From positions 3,286,001 to 3,350,000 of the forward strand of contig NZ_BAAAYL010000001.1 in NCBI RefSeq assembly GCF_039536205.1: DNA of 64,000 bases. The letters run 5' to 3'. Below are positions 32,341 to 41,023 of this stretch, in pieces. The position numbers and the translations under genes were made by a program. The first letter of the stretch is position 1, and every line of letters starts with the position of its first letter. This DNA is from Streptomyces sannanensis. Lineage in GTDB: Bacteria; Actinomycetota; Actinomycetes; Streptomycetales; Streptomycetaceae. Under the pieces are notes generated by a model. That model saw only the letters and a program-made list of their open reading frames with translations. It had not been told where the DNA came from and searched no databases.

Positions 32341-32361
32341 TACGCCAACACGTACTCCAAC
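32341..32361. promoter_or_regulatory. Arm-type integrase binding repeats, right arm
   Basis: TACGCCAAC at 32341 and TACTCCAAC at 32353, 12 bp apart, about 72 bp before attR. This mirrors the pair at 18621 and 18633. Confidence 0.6.
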
Positions 32362-32433
32362 AGCGGCGCACAAGCACGGCCGTCGACGGCCACCGGCTCG
32401 CCGCCTGATCAGGCCCTACCCAGCCCAGACACG

Positions 32434-32482
32434 GCCTGAAAAGCGGAAGGTCGCCGGTTCGACCCCGGCCCCAGCCACAGCC
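32434..32482 (+). repeat. attR of the AICE
   Basis: A 49-bp exact copy of 18513-18561. It contains the 3' half of tRNA-Phe only, so it is not a functional tRNA. Confidence 0.9.
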
Positions 32483-32515
32483 CGAAGGGCCCCGTCCCAT
32501 GGACGGGGCCCTTCG
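32483..32515. terminator. Original tRNA-Phe terminator, displaced by the AICE
   Basis: CGAAGGGCCCCGTCC pairs with GGACGGGGCCCTTCG directly after attR. Before integration it would have followed the tRNA-Phe gene directly. Confidence 0.75.
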
Positions 32516-32571
32516 TCGTATCCCCGCTTCGCCCGTACATCTGTGCACCAACCTGGCTGTACGGTGCGGAC

Positions 32572-32832
32572 ATGGCGCAGCCCACGTACGGACCAGCTGA
32601 AGAAGTGACCTCCAGGCGGGATCTCGCAGAGCACATCCGTCAGCTGCGATCCGACCTGCTCCAACGAAGTGATCAATGGGAGAACGCCACACTCGAGGGC
32701 TGCCCTGAGGCCATGGCAGCGTGGATCGAGGCGGCCCCGCACTGGTACAAGAACCGCGGCGAGGCAATGCCCGAGGGGGCAGAGTGGGTGTACTTCGCCC
32801 AGGCCCTGAGCGCGGCCGTTGTCTACGAGTGA
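32572..32832 (+). CDS. DUF7660-like small protein
   Basis: 86 residues. LAEHIRQLRSDLLQRSDQWEN and the Trp-rich C-terminus (AEWVYFAQALSAAVVYE) fit a small family that I associate with DUF7660. It lies outside attR, between attR and a degenerate tRNA-Phe end, so it may belong to an older insertion. Function unknown. Confidence 0.6.
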   Translation: MAQPTYGPAEEVTSRRDLAEHIRQLRSDLLQRSDQWENATLEGCPEAMAAWIEAAPHWYKNRGEAMPEGAEWVYFAQALSAAVVYE

Positions 32833-33008
32833 GCGATCCAGAAATGCACGGCTGGGCCTCGATACAGAACATCGTCAGTGTGTGATCCAGCAGGCGCGGC
32901 CTTGAGGCGCGCTCTCGCCGGGATTGTGGGAAAGCGCCTGGACGCGGGGGCGGCGGGTGCCATGATCACGCGGGCGTCCGGCGCGGGCCCGACGCGCAGG
33001 GAGGGACC

Positions 33009-33323
33009 ATGAAGCTCTACCTCGCCATACCTGTTGTTCTGCTGGCGTTGGTCATGGCCGCCTCCGGCGTAGCGACGGTCACCCGTGGCTGGGTGCTCCC
33101 CACGAACCGTCGGCCGGTCCTCCGCCCTCGCCTCTACGGCTGGGGCCAGTTGGTGGTTGCCTTCGCCCTGTGCTGGCAGCAGGTCTTCTTCTGGGTGATC
33201 AGCGACATCGGCATCCGGCAGTGGGGGACCCTGTCAGGCAGCGCGCTTCTGCTGACCGGCCTCATCGTGATGATGGTGAGCCACCGCGCGGGTGGTGATC
33301 GACAGGGCAGCGGCGCGCCCTAG
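33009..33323 (+). CDS. Small three-helix membrane protein
   Basis: 104 residues after GGGAGGGACC. The first helix (YLAIPVVLLALVMAASGVATV) is followed by a basic loop and two further helices. No family is recognised. Confidence 0.55.
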   Translation: MKLYLAIPVVLLALVMAASGVATVTRGWVLPTNRRPVLRPRLYGWGQLVVAFALCWQQVFFWVISDIGIRQWGTLSGSALLLTGLIVMMVSHRAGGDRQGSGAP

Positions 33324-33350
33324 CCGATCGTCGCGATCATCCTCGTTGCG

Positions 33351-33386
33351 GAAGTCGGCGACTAGACCCCGGCCCCAGCGACAACC
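33351..33386 (+). repeat. Degenerate tRNA-Phe 3' end (ancient att scar)
   Basis: GGAAGTCGGCGACTAGACCC followed by CGGCCCCAGC resembles the att core with several substitutions. It is again followed by a terminator hairpin. This suggests an earlier insertion at the same tRNA. Confidence 0.5.
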
Positions 33387-33418
33387 CGATGGCCCCGATC
33401 TCCAGATCGGGGCCATCG
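33387..33418. terminator. Hairpin after the degenerate att scar
   Basis: CGATGGCCCCGATCT pairs with AGATCGGGGCCATCG in a nearly perfect stem, echoing the terminator that follows attR. Confidence 0.75.
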
Positions 33419-33535
33419 TCGTGTTCTGTGCTTCCTCCGGCCTCCAGGCCGAAAAATCACTGCTGAGCTGTCAGATCCCGTTGTTAGGCTCCAGCCCGCT
33501 CCGATGATCTTCGGGCACAAGGGGAGGGAAGAAAC

Positions 33536-35632
33536 GTGGCAAGACAGATCCGTCTGAGAACCATGGCGGCTTCGGCCGTCGCGGCAGTGGCGATCGCTGC
33601 GGCTCCGGGCACCGCGGTGGCCGCCGAGAACCAGCCGCCTTCGCAGCCGCTGATCTCGGATCTGAAGACGAGCTTCATGCCCTGCACCTCGGGCGACGGC
33701 CGGACGTATGTCGCAGAACGGCCCGCGCTCACCGCCGTGCTGCGCGATCCGGACGCGGTGCCACCCGTCACCGTTTGGGTAAAGGCGGAGTTCGAGGCAT
33801 GGTGGCAGGACGCGAATGGCCAGGAACAGCGCCGCTCGTACACGACGGAATACGACCTCCCCAGCGGCTCGGCGCATCGGTGGACCACGCCGGCCGAGGT
33901 CCCGCCGAACACCGTGATCTCGTGGCGAGTGCGGGCGACGGATGGCATGGCGTGGTCTCCGTGGAGTTCCGACGGCGCCGGCTCACCGTGCGAATTCGTC
34001 TACGACGACAAGAGCCCTGAGAAGCCCGTGGTCACCTCGGCGGAGTACCCGGAGGACAGTTTCCAGGACGGCGTGGGGGTGTACGGGCACTTCACCGTGG
34101 ACTCGCCGTCCGAGGACGTCGTCGCATACGGCTACCAGTTCATCCGCGGTGGCCATGGCACTGTGAAGCCCGAGCAGCCTGGCGGACCGGCGAAGATCAC
34201 CTTGCTGCCGCCCAGCTCCGGGGCGGAGACCCTCTACGTACACGCGATCGATCGCGCCGGCCGCAGGAGCTCGGACACTCTCTACCGGTTCTTCGTGAAG
34301 ACCGGCCGGGCCCCCATCGCCCGCTGGAAGCTGGCCGACGCCGCAGGCAGCAGCAGTGCGGCGGCGGAGACCGGCCCCACGGCGCGGACCGGCACCGGAG
34401 TCACCTTCGGTACGGACGCCCCTCGGGGCACGGAGCAGACGACGGCCGTACGGCTCGACGGAACCGGCCACGGGTTCCTGACCCCGGACACCTCCGTGGT
34501 CAAGGCGGGATCGACGTTCGCCGTCAGTACCTGGGTGCGCCCCGAGAAGCTCGGCGACACCATGACGGTCGCCAGCCAGGACACCGGCGCCGGTCCCGGA
34601 TTCGCCCTCGGGCTTGCCCCGAAGCAGACCGGCGCCACGTGGTCGTTCGCGATCGGCGGTGCGCGCGTGAGCGGCGGTGCTCCGGATGTTGGCGAGTGGG
34701 CTCACCTACTCGGCCTGTACGACGCCGAGACCGGAACGGCTCGCTTGTACGTCAACGGCACGCAAACGGGTGAGGCGCAGAGGGCGGAACCCCTGGCTGT
34801 CGTCGGCGATCTGCAGATCGGCCGTGCCCAGGGGAAGTACGGCTACCGCGACCGCTGGCAGGGCCAGATCAGTGACGTCCGGGTCTACGACCGCATGGTC
34901 ATGCCCGACGAGGTGAACATCCTCAGCTACCAGGAGCCGCAGCTGCGAGGACACTGGTCCCTGGAGTCGGCCACGGACGGGCTCAGCCCCGAGGCGGACG
35001 GCGGCCGTCCCTTGCACCTCGGCGGCGGCGCAACGATCATCACGGCGACCGCGGACGACTGCGCGGAGAACCCGGAGTGTGTGCCGGGCACCCCGGCACT
35101 GTCCGGCAACGGTCATCTGGAGCTGAACGGCACGACCGCGTTCGCAGAGACCGAGACGGCCGTCGTGGACACGGACGACAGCTTCAGCATCGGCGCCCGT
35201 GTCCGCCTCGCCGACAGCGAGCCGGACCACCCCATGACCGTCCTGTCCCAGGCGGGGCAGAACGCGGACGCGTTCCGGGTCCGGTACGTGCCGGACGTGC
35301 ACCAGTGGCAACTGGTCATGACGCACGCCGACCAGCCGGGAGCGCCGGAGACGGTCGTCAGCTACGTCGAGGCAGCCGACGGCGGCGAGGGACAGGGGCA
35401 CACCGTCACCGTCGTGTACGACGACGCCGCCGACCAGATCCGGCTCTACGTGGACGGATACACGGAGCCGACGTCGACCGCCTCCTTCACGAACGCGTGG
35501 AAGAGCACCGGCCCGCTCCAGATCGGCCGGGCCTTCACGGGCGGCGGCTGGGGCGAGTACCTGCACGGCGCGGTCGACGAGGTGCGCGCATTCTCCGGCG
35601 CACTGAGCCAGATCGACACCAGCTGGCTGTAG
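33536..35632 (+). CDS. Secreted LamG-domain protein (two concanavalin-like domains)
   Basis: 698 residues from GTG 33536 after GGGAGGGAAG. A Sec signal peptide (RLRTMAASAVAAVAIAAAPG, cleavage near AVA-A) is followed by a fibronectin-like region and then two LamG (concanavalin-like) domains, about residues 240-460 and 470-695. Each has the repeated FSISTWVR-type and LYVNGTQTG/LYVDGYTEP strands and the IGRAQG/IGRAFTGG ends. These usually bind carbohydrate or proteins at the surface; no catalytic module is seen. It lies immediately beyond the tRNA-Phe scar region. Confidence 0.85.
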   Translation: MARQIRLRTMAASAVAAVAIAAAPGTAVAAENQPPSQPLISDLKTSFMPCTSGDGRTYVAERPALTAVLRDPDAVPPVTVWVKAEFEAWWQDANGQEQRRSYTTEYDLPSGSAHRWTTPAEVPPNTVISWRVRATDGMAWSPWSSDGAGSPCEFVYDDKSPEKPVVTSAEYPEDSFQDGVGVYGHFTVDSPSEDVVAYGYQFIRGGHGTVKPEQPGGPAKITLLPPSSGAETLYVHAIDRAGRRSSDTLYRFFVKTGRAPIARWKLADAAGSSSAAAETGPTARTGTGVTFGTDAPRGTEQTTAVRLDGTGHGFLTPDTSVVKAGSTFAVSTWVRPEKLGDTMTVASQDTGAGPGFALGLAPKQTGATWSFAIGGARVSGGAPDVGEWAHLLGLYDAETGTARLYVNGTQTGEAQRAEPLAVVGDLQIGRAQGKYGYRDRWQGQISDVRVYDRMVMPDEVNILSYQEPQLRGHWSLESATDGLSPEADGGRPLHLGGGATIITATADDCAENPECVPGTPALSGNGHLELNGTTAFAETETAVVDTDDSFSIGARVRLADSEPDHPMTVLSQAGQNADAFRVRYVPDVHQWQLVMTHADQPGAPETVVSYVEAADGGEGQGHTVTVVYDDAADQIRLYVDGYTEPTSTASFTNAWKSTGPLQIGRAFTGGGWGEYLHGAVDEVRAFSGALSQIDTSWL

Positions 35633-35677
35633 GACACGGAGCCCTTCCTGTGCCGAAGGTGATCCGCTGAACCACCA

Positions 35678-35711
35678 CCGAAGGCCCCGTCCGGGCGGAC
35701 GGGGCCTTCGG
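35678..35711. terminator. Terminator of the LamG gene
   Basis: CCGAAGGCCCCGTCC pairs with GGACGGGGCCTTCGG around GGGC. Confidence 0.85.
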
Positions 35712-35789
35712 CCGTACTGCGGAAGGAGACGAACGCCTCGGAAATGGGTTCGCAACCACTGCGCGGCGGGTGCGATCCTGGGTCGCGGT

Positions 35790-38700
35790 ATGTCTACTTC
35801 CTTCGCCGACCTCCAGGCCCTCCTCGAAGAGGTCTCCCTCCGCGACGCGCACCGGCTCGGGCGCCGCCTCGACGGGGTTCGCCGTATCCGTAAGCCCGAG
35901 GCCCGGCAGGCCGTGCTGGACGAGATCGCGGCCGAGGCCGGGAAGGCCGCGGAGCGGCTCGCGCTGCGGGCCGCGCGCAGGCCCGAGGTCTCGTACCCCG
36001 AGTCGCTGCCGGTCAGCCAGAAGAAGGACGAGATCGCCGAGGCGATACGCGACCACCAAGTGGTGATCGTCGCGGGCGAGACCGGGTCCGGCAAGACGAC
36101 GCAGATCCCGAAGATCTGCATGGAGCTGGGCCGGGGCGTACGCGGCCTGATCGGGCACACCCAGCCGCGCCGGATCGCCGCCCGTACGGTCGCCGAGCGC
36201 ATCGCGGAGGAGCTGAAGTCGCCGATCGGCGAGACAGTCGGCTGGAAGGTCCGGTTCACCGACCAGGTGAACCAGGACGCCACCTTCGTGAAGCTCATGA
36301 CGGACGGCATCCTGCTCGCGGAGATCCAGACGGACCGCGAGCTGCGCGCGTACGACACGATCATCATCGACGAGGCCCATGAGCGGAGCCTCAACATCGA
36401 CTTCCTGTTGGGCTACCTGGCGCAGCTGCTGCCCCGGCGGCCCGACCTCAAGGTCGTGATCACCTCCGCGACCATCGATCCCGAGCGCTTCTCCCGCCAC
36501 TTCGGCGACGCGCCGATCGTCGAGGTCAGCGGCCGTACGTATCCGGTGGAGGTGCGGTACCGGCCGCTGCTGGAGGAGGACTCCGAGGAGTCCGACCGCG
36601 ACCAGATCACCGCGATCTGTGACGCCGTCGACGAGCTCCAGAAGGAGGGGCCGGGCGACATCCTGGTCTTCCTCTCCGGTGAGCGGGAGATCCGCGACAC
36701 CGCGGACGCGCTGATCAAGAAGAAGCTTCGGTTCACCGAGGTGCTGCCGCTGTATGCGCGGCTGTCGCACGCCGAGCAGCACCGGGTCTTCCAGCAGCAC
36801 ACCGGCCGGCGGATCGTCCTGGCGACAAACGTCGCCGAGACGTCGCTCACCGTGCCGGGCATCAAGTACGTGATCGACCCGGGCATGGCCCGCATCTCCC
36901 GCTACAGCCACCGCACCAAGGTGCAGCGGCTGCCGATCGAGCGGATCTCGCAGGCCAGCGCGAACCAGCGCAAGGGCCGCTGCGGCCGTACCTCGGACGG
37001 CATCTGCATCCGGCTGTTCTCGGAGGACGACTTCAACGGCCGTCCGGAGTTCACGGACGCGGAGATTCTCCGTACGAACCTGGCGTCCGTCATCCTGCAG
37101 ATGACCGCGGCCGGCCTCGGCGACATCGAGAAGTTCCCGTTCATCGACCCGCCGGATCACCGCAACATCCGCGACGGTGTGCAGCTGCTCCAGGAGCTCG
37201 GCGCGCTCGATCCGGCGCAGAAGGACCCCAAGAAGCGCCTCACGCAGATGGGCCGGAAGCTGGCGCAGCTGCCCGTGGACCCGCGGCTGGCGCGCATGGT
37301 CGTCGAGGCCGACCGCAACGGCTGCGTCCGCGAGGTGATGGTGATCGCGGCCGCGCTGTCGATCCAGGATCCGCGCGAGCGCCCCTCGGACAAGCAGCAG
37401 CAGGCCGACCAGCAGCACGCCCGGTTCAAGGACGAGACGAGCGACTTCCTCGCCTTCCTCAATCTGTGGCGCTACATCCGCGAGCAGCAGAAGGCTCTGT
37501 CGTCGTCCGCCTTCCGCCGGATGTGCAAGCAGGAGTACCTGAACTTCCTGCGCATCCGGGAGTGGCAGGACATCTACACCCAACTGCGCACGGTCGCCAA
37601 GCAGATGGGCATGCACCTCGAGGAGCCCTCGGCGGGTACCGATGCGCCGGAGCAGCACGTCCACACCTCGCTCCTCGCCGGTCTGCTGTCGCACATCGGA
37701 CTCAAGGACACCGACAAGAACGAGTACCTGGGCGCGCGCAGCGCGAAGTTCGCGGTGTTCCCGGGCTCGGCGCTGTTCAAGAAGCCGCCGCGCTGGGTCA
37801 TGTCGGCGGAGCTGGTGGAGACCTCCCGCCTCTGGGCGCGGGTCAACGCGAAGGTCGAGCCCGAGTGGATCGAGCCGCTCGCCCAGCACCTGATCAAGCG
37901 CACCTACAGCGAGCCGCACTGGGAGAAGGACCAGGCGGCCGTGATGGCATACGAGAAGGTCACGCTGTACGGCGTGCCGATCGTCGCCCAGCGGAAGGTG
38001 AACTACGGGCGGATCGATCCGGAGATCAGCCGCGAACTTTTCATTCGCAACGCACTGGTCGAGGGCGACTGGCGTACGCACCACAAGTTCTTCGCCGACA
38101 ACCGCAAGCTCCTCGGTGAGGTCGAGGAGCTGGAACACCGGGCGCGGCGCCGCGACATCCTCGTCGACGACGAGACCCTCTTCGACTTCTACGACCAGCG
38201 GGTGCCCGAGCACGTCGTGTCCGGCGCGCACTTCGACTCGTGGTGGAAGCACAAGCGCCACGAGGAGCCCGAACTCCTCGACTTCGAGCGGTCGATGCTC
38301 ATCCGCGAGACGGCGGAGTCGGTCACCAAGGACGACTACCCGGACTCGTGGCGGCAGGGCCGGCTCAAGTTCAGGGTGACGTACCAGTTCGAGCCGGGCG
38401 CGGACGCGGACGGTGTGACCGTCCACATCCCGCTGCAGGTGCTCAACCAGGTCACGGACGAGGGCTTCGACTGGCAGATCCCGGGCCTGCGCGAGGACCT
38501 GGTGACGGAGCTGATCCGTTCCCTGCCGAAGCCGATCCGTCGCAACTACGTGCCGGCGCCGAACTACGCCAAGCGCTTCCTGGCCCGGGCGTCGTCCCCG
38601 GAGGAGCGCAATCAGGCACAGCCTCTGCAGGAGCCGCTGCCGGTCACGCTCGCGCGTGAGCTGAAGCGGATGGTCGGCGTACCCGTGGACGCGGCCGACT

Positions 38701-39791
38701 TCGACCTCGCCAAGGTCCCCGACCACCTCAAGATCACGTTCCGGATCGTCGACGAGCGGCGCCGCAAGCTGGCCGAGGACAAGGATCTGGAGGCCCTGCG
38801 GCTGAAGCTGAAGCCGAAGACCCGTCAGGCCCTCTCCAAGGCCGCCGCGGCCGCCACCGGCGGCGGGTCCTCGGGTGGCGAGGGCATAGAGCGCACGGGC
38901 CTGAAGGACTGGACGATCGGCTCGCTCACCCGCGTCTTCGAGACACTCCCTCCTTGCCCGCCATCGGGCAGGAGGGGCCCATACGCCGGCCAGCCGGTCA
39001 AGGCGTACCCGGCGCTGGTCGACGCGGGCGACACGGTCTCCGTACGGCTTTTCGACACCGAGGCGGAGCAACAGCAGGCGATGTGGCGGGGCACCCGCAG
39101 GCTGATCCTGCTGAACATCCCGGTCAATCCGGCGAAGTTCGCCTCGGAGAAGCTCGGCAACCAGGCGAAGCTCGCCCTGTCCGCGAATCCGCACGGCTCC
39201 GTCCAGGCGCTGTTCGACGACTGCGCCATGGCCGCGGCGGACAAGCTGATCGCCGACCACGGCGGCCCGGCGTGGGACGAGGAGTCGTTCCGCAAGCTGT
39301 ACGACAAGGTCCGCGCGGACCTGGTGGACGCGACCGTCAGGACGGTCGGCCAGGTCCAGCAGATCCTGGCCGCCTGGCAGGCCTGTGAGCGCCGTCTGAA
39401 GGCCGCCTCGAGCCCGGCACTGCTGGCCAACCTCCAGGACGTACGGACGCAGCTGAACGCCCTCGTACCGGCCGGCTTCGTGACCGCGACGGGGCTGCGC
39501 AGGCTGCCCGACCTGATGCGCTATCTGGTGGCCGTGGACCGGCGCCTGCAGCAGATGCCGACGGCCGTCCAGCGGGACACCACCCGCATGGAGAAGGTCC
39601 ACGAGATGCAGGACGAGTACGCCTGGCTGCTGGAGCAGCTGCCGAAGGGCCGGCCGGTGCCGCAGGAGGTGCTGGACATCCGCTGGATGATCGAGGAGCT
39701 GCGGGTGAGCTACTTCGCCCATGCGCTGGGCACGGCGTACCCGGTCTCGGACAAGCGGATCGTGAAGGCGATCGACGCCGCCGTGCCGTAA
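35790..39791 (+). CDS. hrpA: ATP-dependent RNA helicase HrpA (DEAH family)
   Basis: 1,333 residues, the usual length for bacterial HrpA. Walker A GETGSGKTTQ is near residue 97 and the DEAH box (IIDEAHERS) near residue 194; SATID, NVAETSLTVPGI and QRKGRCGRT complete the motifs, followed by the long C-terminal HrpA domain. It acts on mRNA and ribosomes. Near residue 1055 there is an extra stretch (LPPCPPSGRRGPY) between VFET and AGQPVKAYPALVD. The corresponding DNA (38949-38975) is a hairpin, so it looks like an in-frame insertion. Confidence 0.95.
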   Translation: MSTSFADLQALLEEVSLRDAHRLGRRLDGVRRIRKPEARQAVLDEIAAEAGKAAERLALRAARRPEVSYPESLPVSQKKDEIAEAIRDHQVVIVAGETGSGKTTQIPKICMELGRGVRGLIGHTQPRRIAARTVAERIAEELKSPIGETVGWKVRFTDQVNQDATFVKLMTDGILLAEIQTDRELRAYDTIIIDEAHERSLNIDFLLGYLAQLLPRRPDLKVVITSATIDPERFSRHFGDAPIVEVSGRTYPVEVRYRPLLEEDSEESDRDQITAICDAVDELQKEGPGDILVFLSGEREIRDTADALIKKKLRFTEVLPLYARLSHAEQHRVFQQHTGRRIVLATNVAETSLTVPGIKYVIDPGMARISRYSHRTKVQRLPIERISQASANQRKGRCGRTSDGICIRLFSEDDFNGRPEFTDAEILRTNLASVILQMTAAGLGDIEKFPFIDPPDHRNIRDGVQLLQELGALDPAQKDPKKRLTQMGRKLAQLPVDPRLARMVVEADRNGCVREVMVIAAALSIQDPRERPSDKQQQADQQHARFKDETSDFLAFLNLWRYIREQQKALSSSAFRRMCKQEYLNFLRIREWQDIYTQLRTVAKQMGMHLEEPSAGTDAPEQHVHTSLLAGLLSHIGLKDTDKNEYLGARSAKFAVFPGSALFKKPPRWVMSAELVETSRLWARVNAKVEPEWIEPLAQHLIKRTYSEPHWEKDQAAVMAYEKVTLYGVPIVAQRKVNYGRIDPEISRELFIRNALVEGDWRTHHKFFADNRKLLGEVEELEHRARRRDILVDDETLFDFYDQRVPEHVVSGAHFDSWWKHKRHEEPELLDFERSMLIRETAESVTKDDYPDSWRQGRLKFRVTYQFEPGADADGVTVHIPLQVLNQVTDEGFDWQIPGLREDLVTELIRSLPKPIRRNYVPAPNYAKRFLARASSPEERNQAQPLQEPLPVTLARELKRMVGVPVDAADFDLAKVPDHLKITFRIVDERRRKLAEDKDLEALRLKLKPKTRQALSKAAAAATGGGSSGGEGIERTGLKDWTIGSLTRVFETLPPCPPSGRRGPYAGQPVKAYPALVDAGDTVSVRLFDTEAEQQQAMWRGTRRLILLNIPVNPAKFASEKLGNQAKLALSANPHGSVQALFDDCAMAAADKLIADHGGPAWDEESFRKLYDKVRADLVDATVRTVGQVQQILAAWQACERRLKAASSPALLANLQDVRTQLNALVPAGFVTATGLRRLPDLMRYLVAVDRRLQQMPTAVQRDTTRMEKVHEMQDEYAWLLEQLPKGRPVPQEVLDIRWMIEELRVSYFAHALGTAYPVSDKRIVKAIDAAVP

Positions 39792-39884
39792 TGGCGGCGT
39801 CGCCTTGAGTGAGTTCGACCAGAGCCTCTGACCTGCTGTACAGTCTCTCTCGCAGCCGCCGGTGAGAAAGCGGCGGCGAAACCT

Positions 39885-39959
39885 GGTCCTGTGGAGCAGT
39901 TTGGAGTGCTCGCCACCCTGTCAAGGTGGAGGCCGCGGGTTCAAATCCCGTCAGGACCG
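39885..39959 (+). tRNA. tRNA-Asp (GUC), copy 2
   Basis: Appears identical to 18385-18459: anticodon loop CTGTCAA, acceptor GGTCCTG. Confidence 0.94.
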
Positions 39960-39970
39960 CAGTGAAGTCG

Positions 39971-39998
39971 GAGCCCGCATCCCCTCGGATGCGGGCTC
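39971..39998. terminator. tRNA-Asp terminator
   Basis: GAGCCCGCATCC and GGATGCGGGCTC form a perfect stem around CCTC directly after the tRNA. Confidence 0.8.
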
Positions 39999-40085
39999 CG
40001 CTGCTGTCGGGGCCAGGCCACCCGGAGGCCGCGCCCTGGGGTCCCCCCGGCCGAAGGCTGGGTGAGCAGCCGCGATCGGACACAG

Positions 40086-40120
40086 CAAATCCCGTCAGGA
40101 CCGCAGTGAAGCCGGAGCCC
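40086..40120 (+). repeat. Short repeat of the tRNA-Asp 3' end
   Basis: AAATCCCGTCAGGACCGCAG followed by TGAAG repeats the tRNA end and the bases just after it (39941-39965) about 143 bp downstream. It looks like an att-type scar or a slipped duplication. Confidence 0.6.
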
Positions 40121-40199
40121 GCAACCGGAACGAACACCGGCTCCACCACCGCCGGAGCCGGACCACCCGGAAACCGCGCCCACGGCACAGCCGTGCAGC

Positions 40200-40241
40200 C
40201 GAGCCACAGCCCGCACCCCCTGGAGGGCGCGGGCTGTGGCT
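40200..40241. terminator. Large hairpin
   Basis: GAGCCACAGCCCGC pairs with GCGGGCTGTGGCTC. It may end transcription of the repeated segment. Confidence 0.7.
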
Positions 40242-40351
40242 CGCAGACCGGGCTTCGCAAGGTTCCGGGCCTTCTCGCGTCTTGACGGCGTCATCTGCCA
40301 CCGGTACCCCAGTGAGCAAGGAAACCGGAGCGTACGCCGGGAGGTGGCCGC

Positions 40352-40564
40352 ATGGGGGCGTCCACGAGGCACGAGACGCGGGCACTGCTGCGCGCCCATC
40401 TCTCGGCCGCGGCCGGGTACGGGCACCTCACCCGGCATTGTCCGATCTGCCATCAGTTACTGCGCCTCGCAATGGACTCGGGCACCGAGACCGAGACGGC
40501 CACGGAGCCGGCCACCGACGAGAGTGAACCCGCGGACGACGAAAGCCCTTCAGAATCCGTGTGA
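40352..40564 (+). CDS. DUF6274 family small protein
   Basis: 70 residues. HLTRHCPICHQLLRLAMD holds a CxxC pair with flanking His residues (a zinc-knuckle pattern). An acidic low-complexity tail (TETETATEPATDESE) follows. It is conserved next to bldC in Streptomyces; the function is unknown. Confidence 0.7.
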   Translation: MGASTRHETRALLRAHLSAAAGYGHLTRHCPICHQLLRLAMDSGTETETATEPATDESEPADDESPSESV

Positions 40565-40816
40565 CGGGAGTCACTCAACGAGTTTCCAGAACTACCGTTC
40601 TTACGCCCCCCTTACAGCAAGTCAATTTAATATGTGCAATTGCACCACCCTCACGCGCATTGCCCGGACGCCAAAAAAGATCGCGCCGGACTCGGCGGAG
40701 TCCAGCGCGATCGACGACCGACCTGTTGGGGCAGGCACTGTCGTGTGGAGCTAAGGGTGGGCGGTCCGGGTTGGGGGACCCGTCAAAGCCCGGTTCTTCG
40801 GGGGTGTTTCAGTCGT
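40565..40816. other. Intergenic region between the DUF6274 gene and bldC
   Basis: 252 bp with an AT-richer stretch near 40620-40680. No gene is seen; the bldC transcript ends here on the minus strand. Confidence 0.4.
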
Positions 40817-41023
40817 TCAGGCCTCGCTGCGCTGCTGCGGAATACCCGCCAGCAGTGCACGGACCTCTGCCTCGCGGTACCGGCGGTGCCCACCCAGCGT
40901 GCGGATGGACGTGAGCTTGCCCGCCTTCGCCCAGCGGGTGACCGTCTTCGGGTCCACGCGGAACATCGTGGCAACCTCAGCCGGGGTCAGCAGCGGCTCG
41001 GCATCAGGGGTGCGAGCGGTCAT
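40817..41023 (-). CDS. bldC: Developmental regulator BldC
   Basis: 68 residues. LLTPAEVATMFRVDPKTVTR and WAKAGKLTSIRTLGGHRRYR give the MerR-like winged HTH typical of BldC, which binds head-to-tail on DNA and holds back sporulation genes. The sequence matches the known protein almost perfectly from memory. Its neighbours hrpA and vdh are the conserved context. Confidence 0.95.
   Translation of the reverse strand: MTARTPDAEPLLTPAEVATMFRVDPKTVTRWAKAGKLTSIRTLGGHRRYREAEVRALLAGIPQQRSEA

Larger units (their letters stand above)
18513..32482. mobile_element. Integrative and conjugative element (AICE) in tRNA-Phe
   Basis: About 13.97 kb between direct repeats attL and attR (49 bp identical). It has the full AICE order: integrase and excisionase next to attL, a replication module (primase-polymerase plus DUF3631-like protein), the TraB/FtsK translocase with Spd-like proteins, and a divergent GntR regulator. 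The right arm carries a GNAT acetyltransferase, a tRNA-Arg scar and a secreted protein. It transfers as double-stranded DNA in the TraB manner. All core genes appear intact, so it may still excise. Confidence 0.88.
32250..32571. other. Gene-free AICE right end
   Basis: Contains, in order, the terminator at 32258-32287, the right-arm integrase repeats (32341-32361), attR and the displaced tRNA-Phe terminator. No gene is seen. Confidence 0.5.

Noticed and set aside
32434..32482. Second functional tRNA-Phe
   Set aside because: Only the 3' half is present; the 5' half upstream is unrelated sequence.
35535..39722. 1,395-residue ORF antisense to hrpA
   Set aside because: It is the open complementary frame of a high-GC gene; its product is low-complexity and hrpA has clear motifs.
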